The notes: generated from the letters alone by a model not told the origin. Shown: positions 22,461 through 35,033, counted from the stretch's first letter. The stretch is 64,000 nucleotides of DNA from Omphiscola glabra (GCA_964017045.1 OZ024794.1:5120329-5184328); one strand, 5' to 3'. A program made the numbers and translations.

Positions 22461-22672
22461 TATGTGAATGTAAGTGATGGAGGATTAAGTGATACGGTGA
22501 TTAAAAATCCAAATACTAAATCGGATAAATGATCTGAACTCCAAGAGTCGATGGTTCATATCTTCAATTTTATTGTATTCAATTGTACATCAATGCTAGT
22601 TATCAGTAGTTCAAATGTTCATTCTCTGTTCATTATCTGTTCATCTGCTCCTGTTTTAGTTCAGATTCTCGG

Positions 22673-22678
22673 TTTATT
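22673..22678 (-). promoter_or_regulatory. Candidate polyadenylation signal, class A GPCR
   Basis: AATAAA on the minus strand, about 60 bp after the GPCR stop codon. Confidence 0.5.
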
Positions 22679-22735
22679 TTGAAGAAACAAAGATATGGAC
22701 TTAGTTTTCTTGAAGACGTTCAATGATACGTCACT

Positions 22736-23090
22736 CTATATGACTGAAGATCTCAACGTATTGTCAGAGTGGCTCAAATACGCAAGTGCGTCCTCTGCCT
22801 GACTGATTCTGCGCCTATGTCTTCTCTCGGATCTCCACAGGCACAGCAGTCGAAACCCGGATCTGACGTCAGAGTAGGCGAGCCACACGAAGGGGGTGAT
22901 GCCAGGTTTGAGCATGGCCACCAGCATCACCACGGACCACGTCTTCTCCGACAGACCGCATTGGCGGAGGCTGGAGGAGTCCCGCCGACAGAAGATTTCC
23001 TGAAGAAGGACGATGAAGAATGGGAACTGCAGCATGACGCTGGTCAAGCTGGACAACAGGCCCACTCGGACTGATTCTTTGATCTGTTGT
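22736..23090 (-). CDS. Class A GPCR exon 5 (TM6, TM7, C-tail)
   Basis: Starts with the third base of the split Arg codon, then QQIKESVRVGLLSSL. TM6 and TM7 are followed by a basic tail (WRSERRHRRR) and TAG. Acceptor ttctccccag. Confidence 0.88.
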
Positions 23091-26000
23091 CTGGGGAGAA
23101 ATGGGATTCACTGTCATAGACTTGTTCACTATCGAGACACACCATATGATAGACCTGTTCACGACTGAGACACAGCATCATGCGGAATGGAACAAATGTG
23201 TCTATTTATCTAACGAGGTCCTAGTATTATGACTTGTTTTCCACTTTAACCTTCACCCCCCTTCAGTGCACTTGACCCACATTAAGTACACCTGACCCCC
23301 ATTCAGTGCACTTGACCCCCTATTCAGTGTACTTGATCCCATATAGCGCACTTGACCCTTGTTGAGTGCAATCATGAAGTGTAAGAAATTGAGGGATGTG
23401 CATCTCTCATCTTAGTCTAATTAATTTGCATAAAATAAATTCAGGACTTTCAAAAAAACACATTTTTATTAACGTCGCTTCTGTTCTTGTGTTTCTGTGT
23501 TAAAAGAAAAATCTTCGGACCACTAATTGACCCACTTCCCGTCAACCTATCGAGCTGAAACTTGCCAAATAGAGTTGTTGCCGATGAAAACGCAACATAC
23601 AATTTCCCACATCAACAATTACCTGTCAGGTTCCTGAGCACCGTGCCGCCCTTTGACCGTCACAGGATGCATGACGTAATAGATGACCATGAAGACCGCC
23701 ATGACCATCGTCAGGAAGGCAGGGCAGAAGAAACTCACAAACACTGTCACAGTTTGGAACTTTGGCTTCCATAATATCTGACACGAATTGCTTCCCTGTG
23801 GAGTAGACAAGCAGTTTATGAATAGAGGAATTTAGCACTGTAATACAGCAGCGTCATTTGTACTACAGACAGAATGTCCCTTGTAGGCAGTCATACAAAC
23901 TGACAGACAGAAGCATAGATTTATTCTATAGATAAGATTAGAGCGACATACTGATATATGAAGTAAATGAAATTTAATTTGAAACTGTTTTCTTCTTCTT
24001 CTTCTTCTATATATTAAGGGCCCACGATCAATTTATTGATCATTATGGCTCATATGAATGTAGATGGGATATGCAATGTTTCTGTGCCTGGTGTTGATGA
24101 GGATATTTCACTGGTTACAAGAGTAACTGTGTGAGGGTATCATGCACTGGGGGTTGGGAGGCCTGAGGCAATAGACGCAAATGAGTCAATTGTTGTCGCC
24201 TCAACTGTTCCTTTTGAAAGCTTGTTCCAGTCCCTGATTGTCCTTGGCAGGAATGAGCAGTTCCTATACTGGTATGAGCCGGAACTGCCTGTCATGGCCT
24301 CGTCGCTGTCTATGGGGGAGAGGGACGAGTATCTGTTTAATGCCAGAGCAGTGGACCAGCACATTATTTTTCTTGTAAATCATGGAGAGCCTGGATAGTC
24401 GTCGTCGTTCCTCCAATAGTGACCAGCCCAGTGTTTCCAGCATGCTGCCAACACTAGAGGTATTCCTGTTTTAATCAGGGTCACAATAAAATCAATAACA
24501 TACTGACATACATTTTACGGACAAATATTTTAAATCTGGAAATTTTTTATATGACGTGACATCCTGTTTGTAGCTTTAGTTTGATATGATGTGAAAGTCT
24601 TATGTAGCTTTAGTTTTGAATTAAGACATTCTAATTAGTGTCTACTTTTTGCTGTTTACGATCAGACATCACTACTTTGACATGTACAGACACCACAACT
24701 TTGAGATGTACAGACACCACTACTTTGAGATGTACAGACACCACTACTTTGACATGTACAGACACCACTACTTTGACATGTACAGACACCACTACTTTGA
24801 CATCTACAGACATATCTACTTTGACATGTACAGACACACTCTACTTTGACTTGTACGGACATCATTATTAATGGCTAAAGTAGATCAGACAGACACAGCG
24901 ATTGACCTGTTTCAGCTGGGCTATTGATCCGTACACGACTAAAGGCGCGACCAGTGATGCCCCTAGGATCCAGGGGAAGATAACCACGAGAAGGGTTAGA
25001 CAGTAAACGCAGGCGCCGCGCCTCGTGTGGGGAGACAGCAGGTAGTAGAGCCTCTCCACCAGCAAGAAGAAGACGGCCAGAGTTGAGACGCAGACCTGAC
25101 CGTAGAACGTGGCTTCATACACTGTACATGTGATGGGGCTGTGGCGCCATGTGCCCTGGGGGGGGGGGTGTAAAAATAAAATATTAGTCAGAATGATGGG
25201 GTGAACCTGAATGGTGTTTTAAACGGGTTTAAATGATGAACAGTGTTGAAGTAGAGTCTGGTAGATTAAGGTTGGTGTGCTGAATGGATGACAGTGTTAA
25301 GATATAGTCTGGTAGATTAAGGTTGGTGTGCTGAATGGATGAGGGTGTTGAGATATAGTCTGGTAGATTAAGGTTGATGCGACGAATAGAACCAGCACCG
25401 GATGGACATCCTCGTGTCCATCACTTACCTGCAGGAGACTGTCCGAGTAAAGTGGACACAAGAATCCACCAATGATGACCTCACAGAGACACACGTTGAC
25501 CACTAAAATATTCTTGGGCTGCCGTCTTATCGTAGGGGTCAGTAGGATGTTGACAATCTGTTGAGTTGAATCATTTACTTGTTTCAAACTTTGACGAGAC
25601 TAGATGGTGGTGGACGTTTACTGGGTGTTTGAAGTTTGTGTTCTCCCGTTATCATAAAATATTGATATATAGCAAGCCCATTCGTTTCCGCCTATGATTT
25701 TAGCAGCGGTATAAACTCGCTAACGACAGTATGAAAGACGTTCCGTAATTTTTACGTCACACGAACACGCATACAAATTAATACTTCTTAAGTATAGTTG
25801 ATGCAATGAAGACAATGAAGACAATGAAGACAATAAAGACAATGAAGACAATGAAGACAACGAAGACAATGAGGACAATGAAGACAACGAAGACAATGAA
25901 GACAATGAAGACAATAAAGACAATAAAGACAATGAAGACAATGAAGACAATGAAGACAATGAAGACAATGAAGACAATGAAGACAATGAAGACAACGAAG

Positions 26001-26806
26001 ACAATGAGGACAATGAAGACAATAAAGACAATAAAGACAATAAAGACAATAAAGACAATGAAGACAATAAAGACAATAAAGACAATAAAGACAATAAAGA
26101 CAATGAAGACAATGAAGACAATGAAGACAACGAAGACAATGAGGACAATGAAGACAATAAAGACAATAAAGACAATGAAGATAATGAGGACAATGAAGAC
26201 AATGAAGACAACGAAGACAATGAGGACAATGAAGACAATAAAGACAATAAAGACAATAAAGACAATAAAGACAATAAAGACAATGAAGACAATAAAGACA
26301 ATAAAGACAATGAAGATAATGAGGACAATGAAGACAATGAAGACAACGAAGACAATGAGGACAATGAAGACAATAAAGACAATAAAGACAATAAAGACAA
26401 TAAAGACAATAAAGACAATAAAGACAATAAAGACAATAAAGACAACGAAGACAATGAAGACAATGAAGACAATAAAGACAATAAAGACAATGAAGATAAT
26501 GAGGACAATGAAGACAATGAAGACAACGAAGACAATGAGGACAATGAAGACAACGAAGACTATGAAGACAATGAGGACAATGAAGACAACGAAGACTATG
26601 AAGACAATGAGGACAATGAAGACAATAAAGACAATGAAGACAATGAGGAGATTAAAAATTTACTTAAAAACAGGTACCTGACTTCCGTTGGCAAGACAAA
26701 CCCAAAAAGCCATGGCGATGTGGGCAATGGTCAAGTCCAAGTGGTCAGTATGATGTGCATGGAGCTCAGGGACTAGTCCCTGGGTCAATAAAGTCGAATT
26801 CTGCAT
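22736..26806 (-). CDS. Class A (rhodopsin-like) GPCR, five exons, 344 aa
   Basis: I assembled this from five minus-strand exons: 26678-26806, 25429-25557, 24907-25155, 23623-23795 and 22736-23090. All have GT/AG borders, and introns are in phase 0, 0, 0 and 2, giving 344 residues with seven hydrophobic segments. Seen: TM1 LTIAHIAMAFWVCLANG; TM2 with CLCEV, so Glu replaces the usual Asp; TM3 Cys in PITCTVYEATFYG and an ERL in place of DRY; TM4 FPWILG; the ECL2 Cys in GSNSCQILW; TM6 VMLQFPFFIVLL; TM7 GITPFVWLAYSDVRSGFRLL, where TP replaces NP of NPxxY. Length and order fit class A. The motif departures mean I cannot name a ligand class. An AATAAA lies 60 bp beyond the stop. The weakest junction is the donor after exon 3 (GTCAAT). 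Confidence 0.85.
23245..23365. repeat. ~24-bp repeat in GPCR intron 4
   Basis: Five diverged copies of cacttgacccccattcagtg in the intron between exons 4 and 5. Confidence 0.75.
23623..23795 (-). CDS. Class A GPCR exon 4 (ECL2, TM5)
   Basis: GSNSCQILWKPKF, then TM5 (FVSFFCPAFLTMVMAVFMVI). Acceptor ctccacag, donor ag|gtaatt; it ends two bases into an Arg codon. Confidence 0.85.
23996..24475 (-). mobile_element. LINE 3' fragment in GPCR intron 3
   Basis: The minus strand encodes the tail of a non-LTR reverse transcriptase: GSMLETLGWSLLEERRRLSR, then LVPLPHRQRRGHDRQFRLIP, then after a frameshift near 24,250 YQYRNCSFLPRTIRDWNKL. A 3' UTR of ~130 bp follows, ending atgatcaataaattgatcgt, gggccctt and an (aag)n tail at 23996-24010. 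It is 5'-truncated and frameshifted. It lies in the same orientation as the GPCR. Confidence 0.82.
24655..24865. repeat. 24-bp minisatellite in GPCR intron 3
   Basis: About eight copies of gacatgtacagacaccacta followed by cttt, close to the exon 3 donor. Confidence 0.93.
24907..25155 (-). CDS. Class A GPCR exon 3 (TM3, ICL2, TM4)
   Basis: 83 codons from GTWRHSPITC to SIAQLKQ. The acceptor is a C-run then cag. The donor gtcaat is non-ideal but phase 0 joins cleanly to the next exon; reading on instead meets a stop after 11 codons. Confidence 0.82.
25236..25385. repeat. ~51-bp repeat in GPCR intron 2
   Basis: Nearly three copies of gtctggtagattaaggttgg followed by tgtgctgaatggatgacagt. Confidence 0.85.
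25429..25557 (-). CDS. Class A GPCR exon 2 (end of TM1, ICL1, TM2)
   Basis: 43 codons, IVNILLTPTIRRQPKNIL to LYSDSLLQ. Acceptor ctcaacag; strong donor gtaagt. Phase 0 on both sides. Confidence 0.88.
25806..26650. repeat. 9-bp microsatellite-like array in GPCR intron 1
   Basis: About 94 copies of atgaagaca with ataaagaca, acgaagaca and atgaggaca variants. It starts ~28 bp inside intron 1 from the donor. The sense (minus) strand reads tgtcttcat, so the pre-mRNA would carry UCUU every nine bases. Long false frames (MKT and SLS repeats) come from it. Confidence 0.96.
26678..26806 (-). CDS. Class A GPCR exon 1 (N-terminus, TM1)
   Basis: 43 codons, MQNSTLLTQG to CLANGSQ, with an N-glycosylation motif NST at residue 3. 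The donor is cag|gtacct. The ATG lies just inside a 15-bp minisatellite flank, so promoter sequence is not obvious. Confidence 0.8.
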
Positions 26807-26827
26807 GATAGCCCCTGGGTTAAGGGC

Positions 26828-27008
26828 TTTCTTGTATCAGGCTGTCCTGTATCAGGCTGTCCTTTATCAGGCTGTCCTGTATCAGGCTGTCCTTTATCAG
26901 GCTGTCCTGTATCAGGCTGTTCTGTATCAGGCTGTCCTGTATCAGGCTGTCCTGTATCAGGCTGTCCTGTATCAGGCTGTCCTGTATCAGGCTGTCCTGT
27001 ATCAGACT
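26828..27008. repeat. 15-bp minisatellite
   Basis: About 12 copies of ctgtatcaggctgtc, just upstream of the class A GPCR start codon. Confidence 0.95.
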
Positions 27009-27084
27009 AAATCAACAGATGGGATTGACGATGTTTTAAGTCTCTCACAGAAACATAACAACGTTAGACTTGAACTCTTACTTC

Positions 27085-27315
27085 TTACACATGAAAACAT
27101 CCTTTGATTCCTAGAATTGGAACACATGAAAACATCCTTTGATTCCTAGAATTGGAACACATGAAAACATCCTTTGATTCCTAGAATTGGAACACATGAA
27201 AACACCCTTTGATTCCTAGAATTGGAACACATAAAACACCCTTTGATTCCTAGAATTGGAACACATAAAAACACCCTTTGATTCCTAGAATTGGAACACA
27301 TGAAAACACCCTTTC
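27085..27315. repeat. 35-bp minisatellite
   Basis: Six to seven copies of tttgattcctagaattggaa followed by cacatgaaaacatcc. Confidence 0.93.
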
Positions 27316-27597
27316 CTCATCTGGAATTGTACGCGTACTTGCCTCAGTATCATAATCTTCTAAGATATTCATTGCTACTAATAACTTGTAAATTATTCTA
27401 ATTGCTAAGTCAGAGGCGCAACTGTACTTTATTTCAAACTTGATTTACATTAATTTGATAACATAGTTGAAAAAGTTCATATAATTTTTAAATATGGTTC
27501 AATTTTGAAATCAAGAAAATATTTGCTCATTAAATAAACAATAGCCTATTTTGAAAGCTGTACGTAAACAAAATGAGTTGATTTGACTGAACGCTCA

Positions 27598-27678
27598 ACA
27601 TCCGATGAAATGACTTGTTCCTGACATCCGATGAAATGACTTGTTCCTGACATCCGATGAAATGACTTGTTCCTGGAG
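27598..27678. repeat. 26-bp triplication
   Basis: Three copies of catccgatgaaatgacttgt followed by tcctga. Confidence 0.9.
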
Positions 27679-28750
27679 TTGCTCTCAATGTCTGGGACCG
27701 CGTTTGTAGACTAACCAGTTCGTGCGTACAGTGAGATAAGACACTGATAGCTTGGTTTTAGTTTACATCCCTTTGGTTCTGTTTCTCTGTCAAAGAAGCG
27801 ACGCTACAACTTTCTGAGGTTCAGTCATGACAGTTGTAGCACACAAAACCTTACATTTTATCTTAATTGTGTTAGACGATTTACAGCAAGGATATTGCAT
27901 TTTTTTATGTCTATTGGCGCGAATGTGGGATTTGTTTGCATGGGATGCGGGATAAGTCTGTCATGACGGCAAAAAAGTTTGGGTTTGGATGGCGGGAGGG
28001 GGGGTGTAAAACTTTCAGTCTCGGCGGGGAGACCTATTTGGATAAAAATTAATGTGATATAAAGTATTCAACTGGCCTAAAAAAACATTGTCTAACATCT
28101 TTGTAGATTCTAATGAATTATTCTTTTCACTTTTAGTTGTGATTATTTAGTGTTTGTTTCTCTATACTAGTGAGCGGTTGGGTCATTTCAGGTTGGGCCA
28201 CATCTGAACTCGCTTGACATTTTTTCAGGGACGCCCATGATTCTCCCGAGTAACATTGGACTTGCATCGTGTGCCGAGCATGTCAGTTCATACATCATTA
28301 TCTCAATGTTGAATCATGGAACTTGGCTAGCAGGACCCGCCTACGCCACAGACTGAAAGATAACTCTGTCATTTAATATTATGCAGAAAGTAGATTCTAT
28401 AAATCAGGGCTGGGCGAATTAAAAAAACAGCAAACCCAAAAATATATTTGTATTTTCCTAAAGTATCCCAGATTTTTAAGGAAGATGATCATAGAGATGA
28501 TTTTAAAATCAAAATGGTTTATTGAATATATTTAAATGGAGAATACAATTAAAAATATAAAAGTACTAAATAAATTCGGTACAATAAATTAATACAAAGA
28601 AATTAAGGAGACTATATTTGTGATTAAATAATTGATTTCTGTGCATTGTTTAATGGTCAATATACTGAAAAATCCCTTTCATCTCTTGAAGTTTTAAGCA
28701 CAAGCAGTTGCGTCACTAGAAATGCGGGGGAGCGGAAAGCACCCGGAACA
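27679..28750. other. No gene recognised
   Basis: About 1 kb of AT-rich sequence without a minisatellite and without recognisable exons on either strand. Confidence 0.4.
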
Positions 28751-28754
28751 CACT

Positions 28755-29150
28755 CACAGGAGATGGCACACTCACAACGGGATGGCAGCCTCACAACGGG
28801 AGGGCACCCTCACAATGGGATGGCACACTCACAAAGGGGAGGGCACCCTCACAGGGGGATGGCACCATCACAACGGGATGGCACACTCACAAGGGGAGGG
28901 CACCCTCACAACGGGATGGCACACTCACAAGGGGAGGGCACCCTCACAACGAGATGGCACACTCACAAGGGGAGGGCACCCTCACAACGGGATGGCACAC
29001 TCACAAGGGGAGGGCACCTTCACAATGGGATGGCACACTCACAAAGGGGAGGGCACCCTCACAGGGGGATGGCACCATCACAACGGGATGGCACACTCAC
29101 AAGGGGAGGGCACCCTCACAACGGGATGGCACCTTCACAAGGGGGATCCA
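28755..29150. repeat. 38-bp GC-rich minisatellite
   Basis: About ten copies of gggatggcacactcacaagg followed by ggagggcaccctcacaac. Three frames stay open and give false His/Gly/Arg-rich proteins. Confidence 0.95.
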
Positions 29151-29354
29151 GTGTTTCTTTTAGGCATCTCTCTAGAGAAAGTTAACCGCATCCCCCTCCC
29201 CTCGGAAACAAATGTATACAACAATAAAACGAAAATTTTTAAAAAATGAAAAAAATACTTTCTTGTCACTTATAGAAATGTTTTAATAACATTTGAAAAA
29301 AAGAAAAGTAACTGGTGCCTTGAAGAGATTATAATCAATGGAACCTATGAACCA

Positions 29355-29685
29355 TCGCTACGCTCGATATATTTGATGATCGATATATTTGATGATCGGT
29401 ATATTTGATGATCGATATATTTGATGATCGGTATATTTGATGATTGGTATATTTGATGATCGGTATATTTGATGATCGATATATTTGATGATCGGTATAT
29501 TTGATGATTGGTATATTTGATGATCGATATATTTGATGCTCGATATATTTGATGATCGGTATATTTGATGATCGATATATTTGATGATTGGTATATTTGA
29601 TGATTGGTATATTTGATGATTGATATATTTGATGGTCGGTATATTTGATGATCGATATATTTGATGATTTGTATATTTTAGGCTA
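29355..29685. repeat. 16-bp minisatellite
   Basis: About 20 copies of atatttgatgatcgat or atatttgatgatcggt. Confidence 0.95.
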
Positions 29686-30464
29686 ATCTTGTTATAGTCT
29701 TATGGTCTTATGGTATTCGATCATAAATATCGCAATGTTCCGAATATTGGCGTTCCTAACGGAATGGTAACAACATTGAGTGTTATCCACACGCCCCTAA
29801 TCTAGGTAGGAAACCATTTATCCACTGGGAATGACGCTGGGTGATTTGCACAGTCACCTGGAAATACCGTTGAGCGTTATTGCCAGTCATTTAAAAACCT
29901 GATCAATACGTGGAACTAGACTTAAACCTGGAACATGTGTTAGCTAGGGGCGTAATCATCCTCTTTGAAGATAAGACCAAAGCAAAATAAATGATAATAG
30001 AGCTCTCATAATAAAGTCTGTTAAATTTAAAATAAAATAATAGATTCAATACAGCAATAGATCCTCTTTTTTTTTTTTTTTTTTAAATGTTAGCTATAGT
30101 AGTAAACTTTTAATCGGTTAAGAATAACAGGGAGCGATATACACAGCAGACAGTGTTTAACACCTCCCCGCTCAGAATTGTCAGCCGAAGTCTTACTTCT
30201 CGTTGTTCGCATATACAGGTATTCCTGTTAATTGATTTTTTGCAACTTCACAGGTTTTAAGACTTAAATACAACGCTATTAAACTAAATTTACATCAATT
30301 GAAAGGTATTTAATTTTGGACATTTCATGCGAAGTAGCGAAATATCTGTTTTCAAACAATTTTTCATCATACGTTTTAAAGTTAATTTTAACTTGTATGA
30401 TTTCATCATGCTTAAAAAATATATTTATTAGCAAAATTTTAAATTTACTCGAATACTACCTATG
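29686..30464. other. AT-rich spacer, no gene recognised
   Basis: Contains a ~20-base T run at about 30066-30085; nothing coding recognised. Confidence 0.4.
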
Positions 30465-31380
30465 TTCCATATCAGAATAATAAACAACCTGCTCTACCTT
30501 TGTTCCATATTAGAATAAGGAACAACCTGCTCTACCTATGTTCCATATCAGAATAATGAACAACCTGATCGACCTATGTTCCATATCAGAATAATGAACA
30601 ACCTGATCGACCTATGTTCCATATCAGAATAATGAACAACCTGATCGACCTATGTTCCATATCAGAATAATGAACAACCTGATCGACCTATGTCCCATAT
30701 CAGAATAATGAACAACCTTCCCTACCTATGTCCCATATCAGAATAATGAACAACCTTCCCTACCTATGTCCCATATCAGAATAATGAACAACCTGATCGA
30801 CCTATGTCCCATATCAGAATAATGAGCAACCTTCCCTACCTATGTTCCATATCAGAATAATGAACAACCTTCCTTACCTATGTCCCATATCAGAATAATG
30901 AGCAACCTTCCCTACCTATGTCCCATATCAGAATAATGAGCAACCTTCCCTACCTATGTCCCATATCAGAATAATGAGCAACCTTCCCTACCTATGTCCC
31001 ATATCAGAATAATGAGCAACCTTCCCTACCTATGTCCCATATCAGAATAATGAGCAACCTTCCCTACCTATGTCCCATATCAGAATAATGAGCAACCTTC
31101 CCTACCTATGTCCCATATCAGAATAATGAGCAACCTTCCCTACCTATGTCCCATATCAGAATAATGAGCAACCTTCCCTACCTATGTCCCATATCAGAAT
31201 AATGAGCAACCTTCCCTACCTATGTCCCATATCAGAATAATGAGCAACCTTCCTTACCTATGTCCCATATCAGAATAATGAGCAACCTTCCCTACCTATG
31301 TCCCATATCAGAATAATGAGCAACCTTCCCTACCTATGTCCCATATCAGAATAATGAGCAACCTTCCTTACCTATGTTCC
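30465..31380. repeat. 38-bp minisatellite array
   Basis: About 24 copies of cctatgtcccatatcagaat followed by aatgagcaaccttcccta. The left units are diverged (gatcgacc, tgttcc, atgaac); the right ones are almost identical, suggesting growth from the right. Confidence 0.96.
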
Positions 31381-32279
31381 ACGCATCAAAAAAAGTAAAT
31401 ACTTTTATTTTATTTAAGAATATATTTGAAAGATTTAAAAAAAAAAACTCAGAAAAAAACCTATTGTGAGCTTTCAAACACTGGATCTCCACAACAAACA
31501 CTGGATCACCACAACAAACACTGGAAAATTTGAGGACCTTTCTCAGATCAGTATTATTTTTATTTGACTCTGGTAAAACTTGAAAATATTTAGACAAATT
31601 CATTTACTCTACTCAAGTTGTATTTTTTTTTTCATATGCGTTTAACATGTAAAACGTTGTAAGTGCTATGATTTTGTAGAACAACTGTTTTTGTGCTTAA
31701 AAAAAATATTTTAAATAGCTTAAATGAAAATTAAAAACCTCATTACTAATTAGTAATATAAAAATGTATAACACATGCAGGGGCAAGCAGAGCCGTCACT
31801 TGACTTTTCAGTATTGCCATTCCCCCACAACACATCTTGACTTTTCGGTAGTGGTCTCGATCTCAATGAGCCAACCAAAATATTTTTCCTGTAGAGAATT
31901 GCGTTGTTAATAGATAACTGCCAATGTGCTTGCCTAAGACCGTTTCTCATCCTTAAGAAACAAATAGGAAGACCATATCCCTGTATATTTATTTGTTTTA
32001 CCTTACACTTACATCAGCAGTTGAAGGGATTTCCATAAACAACTTGTAGTTTGATTGCAAACCAGCAGCCCCCACCCCCCCCCTTGATCAGACTACTCTT
32101 TGGAGCCTGTAACTGCATTTTTCAAGAGCTGACAACCACTCTCCCACTAACACGGAAAAAGGGGGGGGGTGGCATGTCTGGGATTCAGTAAACAGATTTC
32201 GTTAAACACACGTTAAATAAATTACTATTAATGTACATGGAGCCATCATCAGCCAACACGATTTCCTCTCTGATCACAT
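31381..32279. other. No gene recognised
   Basis: AT-rich. A small duplication caacaaacactgga occurs at ~31,493-31,524. Confidence 0.4.
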
Positions 32280-32545
32280 TTGGGGTTATTGACCCCAGCA
32301 CCACATTCTGTCATTGCCACCAGCACCACATTTGTGTCATTGACCCCAGAACCACATTTGGAGTTTTTGACCCCAGCACCACATTTGGAGTCATTGACCT
32401 CAGCACCACATTTGTATCACTGACCCCAGAACAACATTTGGGGTTATTGACCCCAGCACCACATTTGGGGTCATTGACCCCAGCACCACATTTGGGGTCA
32501 TTGACCCCAGCACCACATTTGGGGTCATTGACCCCAGCTCGCCGA
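32280..32545. repeat. 27-bp minisatellite
   Basis: About nine copies of catttggggtcattgacccc followed by agcacca; the central ggggtcattgacccc is a near-palindrome. Confidence 0.93.
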
Positions 32546-33029
32546 CCACTGTTATAAATGCAGCGCAGAAACTGATCGTTAAAATAATGAATACTCTGTA
32601 CGAACCGGATTCCATTCATTTCTGACTTTGACTTCAAAATATGACTATTGACATCCTTTTCTGGACCCCATCTCAGTGATTCGGACAACATGACTCATAT
32701 ATGATAATCAAACCTGTTGTATGATTCTTATATGACACAACATGTTGTATGACTCTTACAAGATACTCATAACTGTTGTATGACTCTTATATGACACTCT
32801 AGTTACCCATGCCAAATATTTTTCTTTTGTGAAGTACTTAGGATGTGATATTGTGATATGAGAATGTTTGAACACATGATTGTCATGTATGAACACATGA
32901 TTGTCAAATCTGGTCACCAATTCCATTAGATTGACGAGAGCCACCTGCTTTGGTTTGTAGTTCAATTAAAAAAAAATTATAACATGTTTTGAAAGAGTTG
33001 ATGTTGTAACAAAAAGCTTTTCCAAAACC

Positions 33030-33165
33030 TAAAGACATTTCTAAGGACTATTCTAAAGACACTTCTAAAGACACTTCTAAGGACTCTTCTAAAGACACTT
33101 CTAAGGACACTTCTAAGGACACTTCTAAAGATACTCCTAAAGACTCCCCACATGTCTCCTAAATT
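33030..33165. repeat. ~12/18-bp short tandem repeat
   Basis: Units of aaagacacttct and aaggacacttct. Confidence 0.85.
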
Positions 33166-33399
33166 ACTTTGTTAAATTAAAAAATACTTCCAATTAACGA
33201 AAAAAAATCATCAAATAATTGAGGCAAGATTTGATTATTTGATATTTTAATAATACTTTACAAGTACAAATAGTGTACACCATACAACAAATGGGGAGTT
33301 TGATAGGGACAGTTGTGTACGCAAAGGACTCAGATGATTTTGTACGGCTCTTAATTGATGTTAGTGCGAAGTATGTCGGCACTGGTGTAAGAAGAGGAT

Positions 33400-33650
33400 T
33401 GAGTGTAGTGAGGGGAATGAAGCAGAGTGAGTCGGAGTGAGGGGAGTAGAATGAGTGGAGTAGAGTGAGTGGGTAGGGTGAGTGGGGTAGAGTGAGTGGA
33501 ATGAAGCGCCCATGTCTGGTTTTTGTTGGATGTATGTTCGGTTTCTTTCAGTTTTCACGAGTAAGGACTGGTCAAGTGAAGGACTGGTCAAGTGAAGGAC
33601 TGGTCAAGTGAAGGACTGGTCAAATGAAGGACTGGCCAAGTGAAGGACCG
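33400..33650. repeat. GAGTGAGTGG-rich tract and 16-bp repeat
   Basis: Purine-rich gagtgagtggggtag units to ~33,505, then six copies of aaggactggtcaagtg from ~33,562. Confidence 0.85.
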
Positions 33651-34727
33651 CCATTGGGGTCCTTCACTCTAGGTAACCCACTCACTCTAGGTAACCCAGA
33701 GCGACCACACTCTAGCTATCACACTGTAGTTTGGCAAATACTGACAAAGCTAGTTGCTACACTCTAGCTATCACACTGTATATCTTTAAATACTGACAAA
33801 GCTAGTGACAGTAAGTTTGTTATTGTTGCTGCTGCTGCTGCTGGCGGTAAAATGTCAATGCAATTAATTAGTTTTATGGGTGTGACAATATAATATTATG
33901 TTATTTCAAAGTAACACTGGTGATTTTATGTCAAAGCCATATATTAGTTTTATTAGTGAGACAATAGATGTTATTTCTAACTACTACTGGGGATGATAGG
34001 CCAATGCCATTAATTATCACATTCAGTGTGACAATAGATGTTAAAAAAACAACAAAAACACTTGTGGTTTAGAGTTGTTCCCCATGATGATACGCGCTAG
34101 CACTGAGTAGCACTGAGTAGCCTCCCTGGTAAATGTGTTTGTAGCCAATCAATTGATAAACGCTCCTGCTCTCTTATGTGTACGTCGAGTGACCTACGGT
34201 GATTTCGGTCAAAAATAGGAGAATGTCTGAAAGGTTGTAACATCGGCTGGTAGTCGCAGAGATCAGTAGGAGGAAGTGATGCAAAGTGAAGAATTATTGC
34301 ACAATTGATATGTGCATGCTTTACATAGCATGTAAACAGATGAGATAGGATTTGTGGCGACGCCCCTGTTCACATAAGTAATACTTACTTTAATTTGTAG
34401 TGAATGCATTACATTTGGTTGCTGATTACTGTTGGACAAACCATTGAGGGGAGGGGAAAGGAGGCGCATGCGCAGTTTAAAACTTATGACGTCACGGTGC
34501 GATAAGCTTAACCGCACCTAGGGGTATCAAATGTTTACAAGAATATCACCACAGTGACGCATTCAAAAAAATTTAACATCACGTGTAAAGGACAGATTCA
34601 CAATGCAGCGTAATATTTACATTTTCCATTTGATTTCAATTACACAGAAGTAATTAGGGATCTCAATGATGTTTCAATGTTTATTTTTCCTCGAACCAAG
34701 TTGACTGGATCAGTCAAGAAGTCAGGT
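33651..34727. other. No gene recognised
   Basis: Includes a ~65-bp direct duplication (33,708-33,803, cactctagctatcacactgt) and a (tgc)n run near 33,829. No exon recognised. Confidence 0.4.
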
Positions 34728-34930
34728 TTACTAAGTCATATGCTGGGAAATGAACCAATCAAATTCATTAAGTCATATGCTGGGAAAAGTGAACCAATCG
34801 AATTCACTAAGTCATATGCTGGGAAATGAACCAATCGAATTCACTAAGTCATATGCTGGGAAATGAACCAATCGAATTCACTAAGTCATATGCTGGGAAA
34901 TGAACCAATCGAATTCACTAAGTCATATGT
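34728..34930. repeat. 37-bp minisatellite
   Basis: Five to six copies of gaattcactaagtcatatgc followed by tgggaaatgaaccaatc. Confidence 0.93.
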
Positions 34931-35033
34931 GGAATCGAGGTGTTTTTGAGCATAAGCCACACACACATTATCTCTAACCACAGTCTTTAAGCAGACTTGA
35001 AGCAGACTTGAAGCAGACTTGAGGTTGACATGT

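Noticed and set aside
25720..26681. 277- and 291-codon frames of SLS and MKT repeats
   Set aside because: A 9-bp repeat inside the first intron of the class A GPCR.
28646..29249. Three overlapping Gly/His-rich frames
   Set aside because: All come from the 38-bp minisatellite, with no conserved start or domain.
30465..31380. CRISPR-like regular repeats (also several other arrays)
   Set aside because: Repeats are head-to-tail with no unique spacers, and the DNA is animal. They are minisatellites.
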